Origin: Diadophis punctatus similis
Lineage: Eukaryota; Chordata; Lepidosauria; Squamata; Dipsadidae
Assembly (NCBI GenBank): GCA_023053685.1
Contig: JALIGW010000032.1
Span: 5,218,343-5,282,342, forward strand
Length of the DNA: 64,000 nucleotides
Reading direction: 5' to 3'
The notes below the pieces were generated by a model that had not been told where the DNA came from, did no database searches, and saw nothing but the letters and a program-made list of their open reading frames with translations. Shown here one piece after another: positions 1 to 9,989 of the stretch (position 1 is the stretch's first letter; the number at the start of each line of letters is the position of its first letter). Position numbers and translations under genes: made by a program.

Positions 1-628
1 GAGAGAGAGAATTAGTCTGGGCAAAAGTTTCTTTTGCTAAGAAAAAGAAACCTGTTTTAGGGAAGCTCATATATGGAGCTGAACAGACCAGCTGTCTCTT
101 CCCCCCAAAAAGAATTCATCCTCATCAGGCAGGAGAGAAATGATAAGAGGCTGCCGTAAGATTGTCTCCTTGAATCCCGCTGTTTATTATCTTCTCAGAT
201 GAGTTGGATAAAGAAAAAAGAGGGCCGCTCCTCAGATTTATAGCTGCCGTTAAATGGATACCTTCAGATATAAGGTGGTTGTCAGAGGCTGGAGGATAAG
301 AGGCCGCAACTAATGAAATAATGTTTTCAAAAAAATTAATACATGAACACGATGGTGCATCCAGGCGAGATAAACAGGTTGCATAAAGCAGAAGGAAAGG
401 TGTGTAGCAGGTAGATGGACAGGAATATATCATTTTAAAATGTGAAGGTTTGCAATGGGGTATAAATTCTGATGTGGTTTCCAAGGTTTGTGGGGCCCTA
501 TTACTGTTACGGTGTTTTAATGAGTTATAATAGTATTCTGATTTGAAGGTGATAGATGGTACATAGAGAGCATAGATAGACAGACAGACAAACAGATACA
601 GACACAGACTCAGTAGGTATATACCGTA
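1..628. other. low-copy or unrecognised DNA
   Basis: I recognise no gene or repeat family here. The window opens in a short GA run. The minus-strand open frame across 125-697 has no domain I know and runs on into a transposon, so I do not call it a gene. A short run of ATAGA/CAGA units lies at 565-600. Confidence 0.4.
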
Positions 629-752
629 CAGTGGTGGGTTGCTCCCGTAGCACTGGCGGCAGGAGGCTCCGCCCACCCACCCAGGACGCTTCTGCATATG
701 CGCGCGAGCACGCGCACGAACTGGTAGTAAAGGGTTTTAGAACCCACCACTG
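629..752. mobile_element. short hAT-type MITE
   Basis: A 124-bp element with inverted ends: it opens CAGTGGTGGGTT and closes AACCCACCACTG. It is flanked by ATACCGTA (621-628) and ATACAGTA (753-760), an 8-bp target duplication with one mismatch. An 8-bp duplication and CAG...CTG ends are the hAT signature. It has no coding capacity, so a transposase must come from elsewhere. The same terminal family recurs at 6949, 12964, 45342, 46187, 48440 and 54868. Confidence 0.75.
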
Positions 753-814
753 ATACAGTAGATAGACACACTCCATAAAGGAGAATATTTATAGCTCAGG
801 GTTGAAATGAGGGG

Positions 815-905
815 TCCTTGATGTTGTCTGAATTGGGTTGTTTTCTTGCAGACATTTCATGACCCAACTAGGGAATATCATCAGTGCTAGAAGGGAGATT
901 TTTCT
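815..905 (-). ncRNA. hammerhead-like motif, family 2 (relic)
   Basis: On the minus strand 884-855 reads CTGATGA, an imperfect stem-loop with loop TAGTT, then GAAA. TGTC and TGC follow. TTCTAGCA lies upstream, so stem I can form as GCA/TGC, an A.A mismatch, then TTCT/AGAA. CTGANGA-stem II-GAAA is the hammerhead core. TGTC looks like deaminated CGTC, the expected stem III plus cleavage site. Stem II is weakened here, so activity is doubtful. There is no adjacent TCC tract. Confidence 0.45.
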
Positions 906-1032
906 CTCCCAAATTATATTCTAGTGGCTTGCCTGTCAGTGTTGATGTGAGAGTTCTTGGATACACTCCAAGAAAGCGCCTCAACACCACAAGGAGGCAG
1001 GCAGGTAGATGAAAGAGAGAGATGATAGATAG

Positions 1033-1605
1033 ATTAACAGAGTTGGAAGCGGCCTTGTAGGTCATCTAGTCCAACCCCCCGCCCAAGCAGGAGACCCTAC
1101 ACCATTTCTGACAAATAGCAGTCCAATCTCTTCTTGAAAGCCTCCAGTGATGAAGCTCCCACAACTTCCAAAGGCAACTTCTGTTCCATGGGTTGATTGT
1201 TCTCACTGTCAAAAAGTTCCTCCTTATTTCTAGGTTGAATCTCTCCTCCTTCAGTTTCCATCCATTATTCCTTGTCTGGCCTTTGGGTGCTTTGGAGAAT
1301 AGCTTGACCCCCTCCTCTCTGTGGCAGCCCCTCAAATATTGGAAGACTGCTATGATATCTCCCCTGGTCCTTCTCTTCACTAGACTAGCCATGCCCAGTT
1401 CCTGCAACCGTTCATCGTATGTTTTAGTCTCCAATGATCCCCTAATCCTCTTCTCTGCACTTTTTCTAGAGTCTCAATATCTTTTTTATAGTGTGGTGAC
1501 CAAAACTGGGTGCAGTACTCTAGGTGTGGTCTTACTAAGGATTTATAGAGTGGTTTTAGTACCTCACTTGATCTTGATTGTATCCCTCTGTATAAGATAT
1601 AGATA
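1033..1605 (-). mobile_element. CR1 LINE, 3' end of ORF2, 5'-truncated
   Basis: The minus strand encodes, with frameshifts, the C-terminal tail of a CR1 reverse transcriptase: [15 protein letters not shown], then [18 protein letters not shown], then FLTVRTINPWN and a region that aligns with LPPEVV in other copies. This is the part downstream of the RT catalytic core, as expected from incomplete reverse transcription. The 3' end (low coordinates) carries the family's typical end, recognisable as the reverse complement of GACCTCCAAGGTCCCTTCC-like sequence. The copy is broken by stops. This family is the commonest repeat in the window. Confidence 0.85.
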
Positions 1606-1612
1606 TATATAC

Positions 1613-1613
1613 C

Positions 1614-1694
<81 letters not shown>

Positions 1695-1715
1695 ATATGT
1701 GTGTGTGTAGCATTT
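1613..1715. repeat. (GT)n microsatellite
   Basis: About 36 uninterrupted GT units at 1613-1684, followed by GTAT and GTGT variants. It begins at the 5' edge of the truncated CR1. The open frames here (Cys-Val or Thr-His runs) are artefacts. Confidence 0.95.
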
Positions 1716-2080
1716 TTGCTGATAAATGAAAATAAAGGGAGCCAATATATATGTCCTGAATTTGGCCTGGTGGGTGGAAGGAATCATGGAATGGAGTAGG
1801 CCACAAAAGAGCACGCTGGCTGATTGAAACACTAGATGAAAACATCCCACAACGCAACTCTTTGCAGCAGAACCGCCTTCTTCTTTCCTAAGTTGCATTA
1901 TCTCATCCCCTCCTATCCGCAGGCAGATATGCTTCTATTCCTATTTCCCTACTGCCGTTGCGTGTCCTTCACTCAACGGTTGTGCAGACGTTCCTCTCCA
2001 CAATTGACATGGAGTTAAAGGAAGAGGAGAAAAGGGCATGCAAATGCTGAAAATAAATGTGACGATTCTACAGAGTTTGT
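1716..2080. other. unassigned DNA
   Basis: No gene or repeat family recognised between the GT repeat and the Penelope-like fragment. Confidence 0.35.
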
Positions 2081-2616
2081 CCCAAAAGTGCTTTTCCAAG
2101 AGGTCACTGGACTTTCTGTTTTTTCTCTGAAGACGTTTCCCTTCTCATCCAAGAAGCTTCTTCAGCTCTGACTAGATGGTGGGGAATGGAAGGATTTATA
2201 CTCCTTGCAGACAGCTGGTCATTTGCGTTCTTTTTAGAGAGTCCTTGAGGTCACTTGGAGGTTTATCTGTCTCCTCAGGGTCACCCGAGTAGTGCAAATG
2301 GGTGTGGAGCCTTCTTGGAACTGTTGAAAGGACTGTGTTGTAGATTGGAGATAGATGATGTAGTATCCTTCCTCCTCTGTTGAGCGAGAGCTGTTCAATT
2401 TGGACACAGATGGCCTCTTTGACCCCTCTTCTCAAACCAGAGGTCCTCTCTGTCCAAAATGTGAACTTTGCTGTCTTCAAAAGAGCTGCCTTTGTCTTTC
2501 AAATGCGGATGGACTTCTCAATCTAGCTTTGATGGGTTCTCATAGGAGAAATGGGTCTCCTATGTTGTGCCATGCGTTTGTGAAGTGGCTGTTTTGTTTC
2601 CCCAATGTACAGAATT
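2080..2616 (-). mobile_element. Penelope-like element: GIY-YIG endonuclease relic and 3' hammerhead region
   Basis: Read on the minus strand from 2616, the sequence encodes YIGETKQPLHKRMAQHRR (2615-2560), the start of a PLE GIY-YIG endonuclease. A frameshifted stretch follows, then GVKEAICVQIEQLSLNR and a HHLSPIYN-like tail at about 2450-2330, typical of the C-terminus of PLE proteins (RT plus GIY-YIG). Downstream lie PLE 3' non-coding sequence and a hammerhead-like core at 2165-2136. The reverse transcriptase is absent; a hAT MITE interrupts the copy at 2617. It is dead, but it ties the many non-coding repeats of this type in the window to PLEs. Confidence 0.8.
2136..2165 (-). ncRNA. hammerhead-like core, family 1, attached to PLE coding sequence
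   Basis: Minus strand: CTGAAGA, then stem II arms GCTTCT and AGAAG with loop TGGATG, then GAAA followed by CGTC. The match to CUGANGA-stem II-GAAA is exact except for the closing base of stem II. ACGT after GAA is self-complementary, which fits the very short, dimer-dependent stem III described for PLE hammerheads. C at the end of CGTC would be the cleavage site. Confidence 0.55.
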
Positions 2617-2850
2617 CAGTGGTGAAATTCAATTTTTTTACTATCGGTTCTGTGGGCGTGGCTTGGTGGGCGTGGTGTGGCTTGGTGGGCGTGGCTTGGT
2701 GGGCGTGGCATTGGAAGGATACTGCAAAATCTCCATTCCCACCCCACTCTGGGGCCAGCAAGAGGTGGTGTTTGCCGGTTCTCCGAACTACTCAAAATTT
2801 CCGCTACCGGTTCTCCAGAACCTGTCAGAACCTGCTGAATTTCACCCCTG
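2617..2850. mobile_element. hAT-type MITE with GGGCGTGGCTTGGT minisatellite
   Basis: The ends read CAGTGGTGAAATTC and TTTCACCCCTG, complementary as in other members of this group. GTACAGAT follows on the right and GTACAGAATT precedes on the left, an imperfect duplication. Inside, 2645-2708 is a small minisatellite of about four copies of a GGGCGTGGCTTGGT-type unit. It lies inside the Penelope-like fragment. Confidence 0.6.
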
Positions 2851-2858
2851 GTACAGAT

Positions 2859-3825
2859 CCGCACGTGTCTCACTGCATTGTACTGCATATAAACAACTAC
2901 TGAGTTAGCCAGCTCCAAAGGACCCTCTTTCTTCTTCACAAAGACACAGCTTGAGAAGAAGATCCTCCCCCAGCCGCAGTGCTGAAAGTCCTCCAACATG
3001 ACCGCGGATGTTTTTGTACAATGGAAGAAAGCTCCAGAGAGATTGCGCCCCCTCCCCCGCCTGCAGATCTCCTACCAGATGTCTCATGAAGCTGAAATTA
3101 CAGCCGTTGTCCTGCCTTATTCTACGCAAACAACGGAGAGGCCACCTTGGGAAGAAAATGGCCAGAAACAGCATTCTTGGATGTGTGGGCCAGAAGTGAA
3201 GCATGCTCTCCAGAGAGCGATGGACCTCAAAAGAGCTTTTGAGCTCTGAGAAGCTCAAAGAAAAAACAAAAACCAAGCCCGTCTTGGAACTGCTCACCAA
3301 TCTGAGGTTTCTTCAAAAACCCTTGAAAGCTTTTGACATCTCCTCGTCCCCCGGTGTCCTGACATCTCCATGCGAAATGGGGAAACGTGAAACAATGGGA
3401 TATTAGAGAGCAATTTAATAAGCCCACTGCTTCAGCGTAGGGACTCATTTCGCTGGCTTGGCTAAAAGGGATTTTGGAGAGCACAAGGCAGCGTCAGGAG
3501 GAGGATATGCTGGGCCAAAATATCACATCATGCGGTTTCCTGCAGGAAGTTTTCCTGGCAGAAGATCAGAGCCCGGGGAAGAGTGGGTGCCTCTTTCCCC
3601 AGCTGATCTGGCTTGTGTTCATTCGAGCGAGTCTTTCATCGGTGTCTCTGGTACCTTGCAATTTCTTTTACAAAAGGGACCTTTGCTAAAGATTTAACCC
3701 CTTCTTCCAATGTACCTGCTAATCAAACACACCGTTCTTTCCTCCCCAGATGTGCATTTATAATTGCAAGTGTTAGAAAGATTGGGCGTTTCAACAAGCA
3801 CCTGGGAGATATAGTTTAGAAGATA
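2859..3825. other. low-copy or unrecognised DNA
   Basis: No gene or known repeat seen. The small open frames (60-130 codons) overlap on both strands without recognisable domains. The final part (about 3760-3850) resembles 5245-5350; both lie just beyond a CR1 3' end. Confidence 0.35.
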
Positions 3826-4690
3826 GAATAATAAGTCTTGAAGTCTTGAAGTCCAACCTCCTGCCCAAGCAGGAGACCCTATAACAGTGGTTTCCAACCT
3901 GGGGGTCGCGACCCCTTTGGGGGTTGAACAACCATTTCCCAGGGGTCGGCCCGGCATCCTCAGCTCCCCCCCTGCCACAAGCCTGGCCATATCGCGCCCC
4001 ACAACCTGCGCCTCACCCCGGCACCCCCCCGCCGCCATTTGGGTCCTTTTACCCTCTGCGCATGTGCAAAGCATTCTGCGCATGCGCAGAGGATAAAAGA
4101 ACTCAAATGGCGACGTCCGGGCGAAGTCTCCAGATCCGGGAGAGGTCTCAGCTTGCTTCGCATGTTGCCTCTGGGAGCTTTTTGAGCCCCATCGCGAAAG
4201 GCGTGCACGACTTTGGCGGGACCGGGACAGGCGGCTGCCCGGAGAGAGCTGCCCACTTCGCCCCAAACGCTACAGGCAGACGGGAGAGACTTTGCGAAGG
4301 GGATGGCTCTCTCTGGGCAGCCGCCTGTCCCGGCCCCACCGAAGTCGTGCACGCTTTTCGCGACGGGGCTCGAAAAGCTCCCAGAGGCAACACGCAAAGC
4401 GAGCGGAGACCTTGCCCGGATTTGGAGACTTCGCCCGGATGCCGCCATTTGGGTTCTTTTATCCTCTGCGCAGAATGCTTTGCGCATGCGCAGAGGGTAA
4501 AAGAACCCAAATGGTGGTGGCGGGGTGGGGCACAGTGGGGCGCGGGGGCGGGACACGGGTCGCGGCATTAGGAAGGTTGGGAACCGCTGCCCTATAACAT
4601 TCTGGATAAATGGCTGCCCAGTTTCTTCTTGAAAACCTCCAGTGATGGAGCACCCACAACTTCTGGAGGCAAGCTATTCCATTGATTAAT
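3826..4690 (-). mobile_element. CR1 LINE 3' end split by a hAT element
   Basis: CR1 3' sequence on the minus strand occupies 3826-3884 and resumes at 4598-4690. The 705-bp element between them has a perfect 8-bp duplication, so removing it restores a continuous CR1 tail. A second CR1 copy follows immediately. Confidence 0.8.
3885..4589. mobile_element. hAT non-autonomous element, 705 bp
   Basis: Left end CAGTGGTTTCCAACC, right end GGTTGGGAACCGCTG. It is flanked by a perfect 8-bp duplication CCCTATAA (3877-3884 and 4590-4597). The ends match the widespread hAT-Charlie-like family that starts with a GGGTCGCGACCCC block. The GC-rich, CpG-rich interior holds repeated inverted segments around GCGCATGCGCAGA (about 4040-4100 and 4450-4510) and can fold strongly. 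The overlapping frames on both strands come from this symmetry and encode no transposase. Confidence 0.88.
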
Positions 4691-5245
4691 TAACAGAATA
4701 ACAGAGTTGGAAGGGACCTTGGAGGTCTTCTAGTCCAACCCCCTGCCCAAGCAGGAGACTCTATATAGCAATAGCGCTTAGACTTATATACCGCTTCATG
4801 GTGCTTTTACAGCCCTCCCTAAGCGGTTTATGGAGTCAGCCTCTTGCCCCCAACAATCTGGGTCCTCATTTTACCCACCTCAGAAGGAAGGATGGAAGGC
4901 TGAGTCAACCTTGAGCCCGGTGAGATTCGAACTGCCAAATGGCAGGGAATTGGCGGTCATCAGAAGTAGCCTGCAGTACTGCACTCTAACCACTGCGCCA
5001 CCGCATTTCGGACAAATGGTTGTCCAATCTCTTCTTGAAAACCTCCAGGGATGTAGCACCTACAACGTCTGGAGGCAAGTTTCATTGTTCTCACTCTGAG
5101 GAAATTTCTTATTAGTTCTAGTTTGGATCTCTCCTTGATAAGCCTCCCTCTGTTACTTCTTGTCCTGCCTTCAAGTGCTTTGGAGAATAGATTGATCCCC
5201 TCTTCTCTGTGACAGACCCTCAAATACTAGAAGACAGCTTTCAAG
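4691..5245 (-). mobile_element. CR1 LINE 3' end split by a SINE
   Basis: CR1 tail on the minus strand at 4691-4756, resuming at about 5007-5245. On the minus strand the second part encodes degenerate GRTRSNRGRLIKERSKLE, the CR1 C-terminal block. A tRNA-derived SINE is inserted in the 3' untranslated part. Confidence 0.8.
4757..5006 (-). mobile_element. tRNA-derived SINE, Sauria-like
   Basis: On the minus strand it starts with a tRNA-like head (GCGGTGGCGCAGTGGTTAGA, box A type). A box-B-like segment GGTTCGAATC-type lies near 4925. A core with CCTTCCATCCTTC and GGTAAAATGAGGACCC-type sequence follows, and it ends in a GCTATTGCTAT tail at 4757. RNA polymerase III would transcribe it, and a LINE partner would mobilise it. 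The core matches Sauria SINEs of squamates as I remember them; the tail differs from the lizard form. Confidence 0.75.
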
Positions 5246-5356
5246 ATATGTGTTTATAATGGCAAGTTTGAGAGGACAGGAAATTTCAACAGAAAGATGG
5301 GAAGTATAGATTAGAATATAGGACATAGGATAATAAGGCTGGGAAGGATCATTGAG

Positions 5357-6455
5357 GTCTGAATAGAATAGAATGGAATGGAATGGAATGGAATGGAAAG
5401 GAAAGGAATGGAAAGAAATGGAATGGAATGGAATAGAATAGAATAGAATAGAATAGAATAGAATAGGATTCTGAATGGAATGGAATGGAAAGGAATGGAA
5501 AGGAAAGGAATGGAAAGGAAAGGAATGGAATGGAATGGAATAGAATAGAATAGAATAGAATAGAATAGAATAGAATAGGATTCTGAATGGAATGGAATGG
5601 AAAGGAATGGAAAGGAAAGGAATGGAAAGGAATGGAATGGAATGGAATGGAATAGAATAGAATAGAATAGAATAGAATAGAATAGAATAGAATAGAATAG
5701 AATAGAATAGAATAGAATAGAATAGGATTCTGAATGGAATGGAATGGAAAGGAATGGAAAGGAAAGGAATGGAAAGGAATGGAATGGAATGGAATGGAAT
5801 AGAATAGAATAGAATAGAATAGAATAGGATTCTGAATGGAATGGAATGGAAAGGAATGGAAAGGAAAGGAATGGAAAGGAATGGAAAGGAAAGGAATGGA
5901 AAGGAATGGAATAGAATAGAATAGAATAGAATAGAATAGAATAGGATTCTGAATGGAAAGGAAAGGAAAGGAATGGAATGGAATGGAATAGAATAGAATA
6001 GAATAGAATAGAATAGAATAGAATAGAATAGAATAGAATAGAATAGAATAGAATAGAATAGAACATAACAGAATAGAAGAATAGAATAGAATAGAATAGA
6101 ATAGAATAGAATAGAATAGAATAGAATAGAATAGAATAGAATAGGATTCTGAATGGAATGGAATGGAAAGGAATGGAAAGGAAAGAAATGGAATGGAATG
6201 GAATAGAATAGAATAGAATAGAATAGAATAGGATTCTGAATGGAATGCAATGGAAAGGAATGGAAAGGAAAGGAAAGGAATGGAATGGAATGGAATGGAA
6301 TGGAATAGAATAGAATAGAATAGAAGAGAATAGAATAGAATAGAATAGAATAGAATAGGATTCTGAATGGAATGGAATGGAATGGAATGGAATGGAATAG
6401 AATAGAATAGAATGGAATGGAATGGAATGGAATGGAATGGACTAGAATAGAACTG
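5357..6455. repeat. GAATA/GAATG/GAAAG pentanucleotide array, 1.1 kb, with higher-order structure
   Basis: Almost pure pentamers of GAATA, GAATG and GAAAG type. A phrase containing AGGATTCTGAATGG recurs eight times (near 5465, 5578, 5725, 5827, 5942, 6143, 6230 and 6358), roughly every 90-200 bp. Blocks of GAATG/GAAAG and GAATA alternate between them. The array ends at 6455 exactly where a minus-strand CR1 3' terminus begins. Its long minus-strand frame (Phe/Tyr/Ser/Ile/Leu/Pro runs) is an artefact. Confidence 0.95.
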
Positions 6456-6598
6456 AACTGAACTGAACTGGAAGGGACCTTGGAGGTCTTCTAGTCCAGC
6501 CCACTGCTGAAGCAGGAGAACCTATATTATTTCAGATAAGTGGCTGTCTAGTCTCTTCTTAAAAACCTTCAGTGATGGAGAAGCAACCTGGAATTGAG
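6456..6598 (-). mobile_element. CR1 3' end, source of the pentamer array
   Basis: CR1 tail in reverse orientation, from the GGAAGGGACCTTGGAGG-type terminus to the AACCTTCAGTGATGGAG region. On its own strand the pentamer array lies directly 3' of it. Confidence 0.8.
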
Positions 6599-6790
6599 GA
6601 GAAACATCCTAACAGGGAGGACAATTAACCAGTGGAACAGCTTGCCTCCAGAAGTTGTGGGTGCTCCGTCACTGGAGGTTTTGAAGAAGAGACTGGACAG
6701 TCACTTGTCTGAAATGGTCTAGGGTCTCCTGCTTGAGCAGGGGGTTGGACTAGACGACCTCCAAGGTCTCTTCCAGCTTCTATTCTGATC
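6599..6790 (+). mobile_element. CR1 3' end, opposite orientation
   Basis: A forward CR1 tail (CCAGTGGAACAGCTTGCC to CCAAGGTCTCTTCCAGC) placed head to head with the preceding minus-strand copy. Confidence 0.8.
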
Positions 6791-6794
6791 GGTT

Positions 6795-7435
6795 GATTGG
6801 TTGTTCAGTGAGTAACACAGCTGTAAAGTGAATCCGGCATCCCCCCCACCCCATGGACTTTGCTTGCCAGAAGGTCACAAAAGGGAATCACATGCCCTTG
6901 GAACACTCCAACCATCATAAATATGAGTCAGTTGCCAAACGTTTGAAACAGGGGTGGGTTCTAACTTACCTCACTGCCGGTTCGCTTCCTCCTGCGCTGC
7001 GTGTGTAGTGCCAAAAAATAATAAATAAATAAATAAAAGCTGAAAACAAGATGGTAACGCATGCGCATTGTCGGAAACTCGGCTTCTGCATGCACAGAAG
7101 AAAAAAAAACCCCGATTTTTTTAAAAAAAAATCCCCCCCAAAAAAATCCCCCCCCCAAAAAAGATGGCGGCGTCCACGGACCGGCACTGACAGAACCAGT
7201 TCCGTGACATCATCGTGACATCACCAGTGGCTTGCTACCGGTTTGGGCGAATCGGTCCGAACCGGGAGGAAGCCACCTCTGGTCTGAAATTTGATCACAC
7301 GACCATGGGGAATGCCGTAACGGTCGTCAGTGTGAAAAATGGTCACAAGTCGCTTCTTCAGTGCCGTCGTAACTGCGAATGGTCACTAAATGAATAATTG
7401 CACATTGAGGACTACCTGCCGTGTCTACACAGAAG
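6795..7435 (-). mobile_element. TA-target inverted-repeat element split by a hAT MITE
   Basis: The flanks 6795-6948 and 7282-7435 belong to a repeat family whose full copy is at 54079-54459. Its recognisable blocks are GTGAATCCGGC, CAGAAGGTCACAAAAGG, ATGAGTCAGTTGCCAA and the terminal ATTGAGGACTACCTG. No coding capacity. Confidence 0.65.
6949..7281. mobile_element. hAT-type MITE, 333 bp
   Basis: Left end CAGGGGTGGGTTC, right end AAGCCACCTCTG. The flanks GTTTGAAA (6941-6948) and GTCTGAAA (7282-7289) form an 8-bp duplication with one mismatch. The interior has GCGCATG motifs, A and C homopolymers and an ACCGGTTT block near the right end. Confidence 0.75.
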
Positions 7436-8390
7436 GAAGCACCGGTATATTTACTGCAATTTACTCCCCGCTCCTAAGGAAGTAGGATTGTGGTCTGATT
7501 GCCTTCTGAATTGTCCTTTCACTAGTAATTCAATTATCATTCTGTTAGTGGCTAAGAGCTAGCTGAAAGCTTTTCTTTATAAATCTCAACTCTCTAAGAT
7601 CAAATTGCTCCTTGTGAGGAGGGTTTTTTTTTAATGCCTGCTCATTTCATGTTTTACATTGTGCTCAATTGCGTAACAGTCTAAATGGTTGGCAGCAAAG
7701 GAGCTCATAAAGACCAGAAATGAAAACTGTATTAAAAAATCAGCTTCCTTCTCCCCTCCCCTCCCCCCCTTCCTCCTTTTATAGAAAAAATAATAATTCC
7801 ACCCTTGGAATTATTTTTTTGTAGAAAAACTGAAGCCAATCTTTTAATAATGCGCCTCCACCATGGAATAATTGCAGAGCTGTGAGTAACCTTTGGAAAT
7901 AATATATTTTAATTCACTATTTGCAGCAGAATTGGAACAGAGAGTGTGTGTGTGTGTCCATATGTGTAGTTATGTGTGTCTCTCTCTCTGTGTGTTTGCA
8001 TACTTGCATATGTGTGTATGTAATACTCTAGTTCTCATCCATTAACAAAAACAAAGAATTCCTCTTTAAACACAGCCTCACCTGGGAAATGCCCTTGATA
8101 TATTTGAGCGCACCGTAACCACTCATTAAATAATTGATTTACAAGGCATCTTAACAAACTCAGAGACTCTGGCAAAATCTTCGGCTCAAAATTAGCGGTT
8201 CCCTCCAGAGTTGAGCTAAGAAAGTAATACTGAGGCAAATTTGAGGGGGGGAAATCATTTAGACAAGAATTTCCTGTCCCACCTGTACATTGTTTGATCA
8301 TGAAGCTCTATCTGGGTTTGTGTGGAATGCCCGACCCTTAAATAAACCAGAATACTCCAATCTAACACTCTCTGTACCAAATACATGATG
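7436..8390. other. low-copy DNA with GT/CT patches
   Basis: No gene recognised. 7440-7930 is AT-balanced and rich in TAATT/ATTA-type sites (for example TAGTAATTCAATTATC near 7525). This gives it the look of conserved non-coding DNA, a guess only. A short imperfect GT/CT stretch lies at 7942-8020. Confidence 0.35.
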
Positions 8391-8394
8391 TAAA

Positions 8395-8925
8395 AAAGAT
8401 GTGGAGACTCTAGAAAGAGTGAAGAGCAACAAAGATGATTAGGGGACTGGAGGCTAAAACAGGAAGAACGGTTGCAGGAAGTGGGCATGGCTAGTCTAGC
8501 GAAGAGAAGGACCAGGGGAGACAGGATAGCAGTCTTCCAGTATTTGAGGGGCTGCCACAGAGAGGAGGGGGTCAAGCTATTCTCCAAGGCACCCGAAGGC
8601 CAGACAAGGAATAATGGATGGAAACTGATCAAGGAGAGATTCAACCTGGAAATCAGAAATTTTCTGACAGTGAGAACCAACAACCCATGGAACAGAAGTT
8701 GTGGCAACTTCATCACTGGAGGCTTAACATCCTAACAGGGAGGACAATTAACCAGTGGAACAGCTTGCCATCAGAAGTTGTGGGTGCTCAATCACTGGAG
8801 GTTTTGAAGAAGAGACTGGATTGCCATTTGTCAGAAATGGTGTAGGGTCTCCTGCTTGGGCAGGGGATTGGACTAGAATCTAGATGATCTACAAGGTCCC
8901 ATCGAACTCTGTTAATCTGAATTAA
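8395..8925 (+). mobile_element. two CR1 3' ends head to tail
   Basis: The first copy (8395-8727) encodes a degraded CR1 tail with MASLAKRRTRGDRIAVFQYL and GWKLIKERFNLEI. At 8728 the frame jumps back to the GGACAATTAACCAGTGGAAC block and a second tail runs to 8925. Confidence 0.8.
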
Positions 8926-9066
8926 TCAAGGAGAGAAGCAACCTAGAACTAAGGAGAAATTTCCTGACAATGAGAACAATTAATCAGTTGAAAAACTTGC
9001 CTCCAGAAGTTGTGAATGTTCCAACACTGGAAGTTTTTAAGAAGAGATTGGACAACCATTTGCCTT
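8926..9066 (+). mobile_element. CR1 3' fragment
   Basis: A third tandem fragment, from AATCAAGGAGAGAAGCAACC to GACAACCATTTGCC. It stops before the 3' untranslated end. Between it and the next copy, 9067-9240 is unrecognised. Confidence 0.75.
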
Positions 9067-9239
9067 ACCTTCACAAAAGTGTGTTGGTGAAAATGAGTTG
9101 ATGGCACACAGCAACGGCTCCCTCGCTTCCCATCACTGGGGGAGGTTCAACCTCACACGAAGTATAGCAAATCCCACTTGCAAATGTGGATCTAGTCCCA
9201 GGTCCTCCACCACTGTACCCCGGAAGCTGAATTAATAAA

Positions 9240-9850
9240 AGTTCAGAGAGCATCAAGATCATGCGAAGTGTTAATGCCACTTTATAATGTCTTGGTAAGG
9301 TCACACTTGAAAGACAGCATCCAGTTTTGGTTGCCACGATGTAGAAAGGATGTTGAGACTCTAGAAAGAGTGCAGAGAAGAGCAACAAAGATGATTAGGG
9401 GACTGGAGGCTAAAACATACGAAGAACGGTTGCAGGAACTGGGTATGTCTAGTTTAATGAAAAGAAGGACCAGGCGAGACATGATAGCAGTGTTCCAATA
9501 TCTCAGGGGCTGCCCCAAAGAAGAGGGAGTCAAACTGTTCTCCAAGGCACCTGGGGGTAGAACAAGAAGCAATGGGTGGAAACTAATCAAGGAGAGAAGC
9601 AACCTAGAACTAAGGAGAAATTTCCTGACAGTTAGAACAATTAATCAGTGGAACAGCCTGCCTCCAGAAGTTGTGAATGCTCCAACACTGGAAGTTTTTA
9701 AGAAGATGTTGAACAACTATTTGTCTGAAGTGGTGTAGGGTTTCCTGCCTAAGCAGGGGGTTTGGACTAGAAGACCTCCAAGGTCCCTTCCAACTCTGTT
9801 ATTCTAATTCTAATATTCTAATTGTAATATTCTAATAATTTTCTAATATT
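9240..9850 (+). mobile_element. CR1 LINE, longest readable ORF2 tail
   Basis: An open frame at 9268-9738 gives 156 codons of CR1 C-terminus without a stop: [71 protein letters not shown], and it ends LNNYLSEVV. This domain follows the RT palm and thumb in CR1 ORF2. The initial Met is incidental; the copy is 5'-truncated. The 3' untranslated end runs to about 9807 and passes into TTCTAAT-type tail repeats. Confidence 0.88.
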
Positions 9851-9854
9851 ATAA

Positions 9855-9985
9855 TAATTTTCTACTTTTCTACTTTTCTACTTTTCTACTTTTCTACTTT
9901 TCTACTTTTCTACTTTTCTACTTTTCTACTTTTCTAATAATTCTAAAAGTTTTAATACTTCTAATACTTCTAATAATTCTAGTTC
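9855..9985. repeat. 8-bp tandem repeat at a CR1 tail
   Basis: Nine to ten copies of an 8-mer CTTTTCTA at about 9859-9936, bordered by TTCTAAT-type units. It directly continues the 3' tail of the preceding CR1 and looks like an expansion of that tail. Confidence 0.85.
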
Positions 9986-9989
9986 TATT

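Noticed and set aside
4213..4597. hAT transposase fragment
   Set aside because: The frames follow palindromic GC-rich repeats and contain no catalytic DDE or hATC features.
5171..6250. 359-codon minus-strand frame
   Set aside because: It is the translation of a pentamer repeat; all frames of such an array lack stops.
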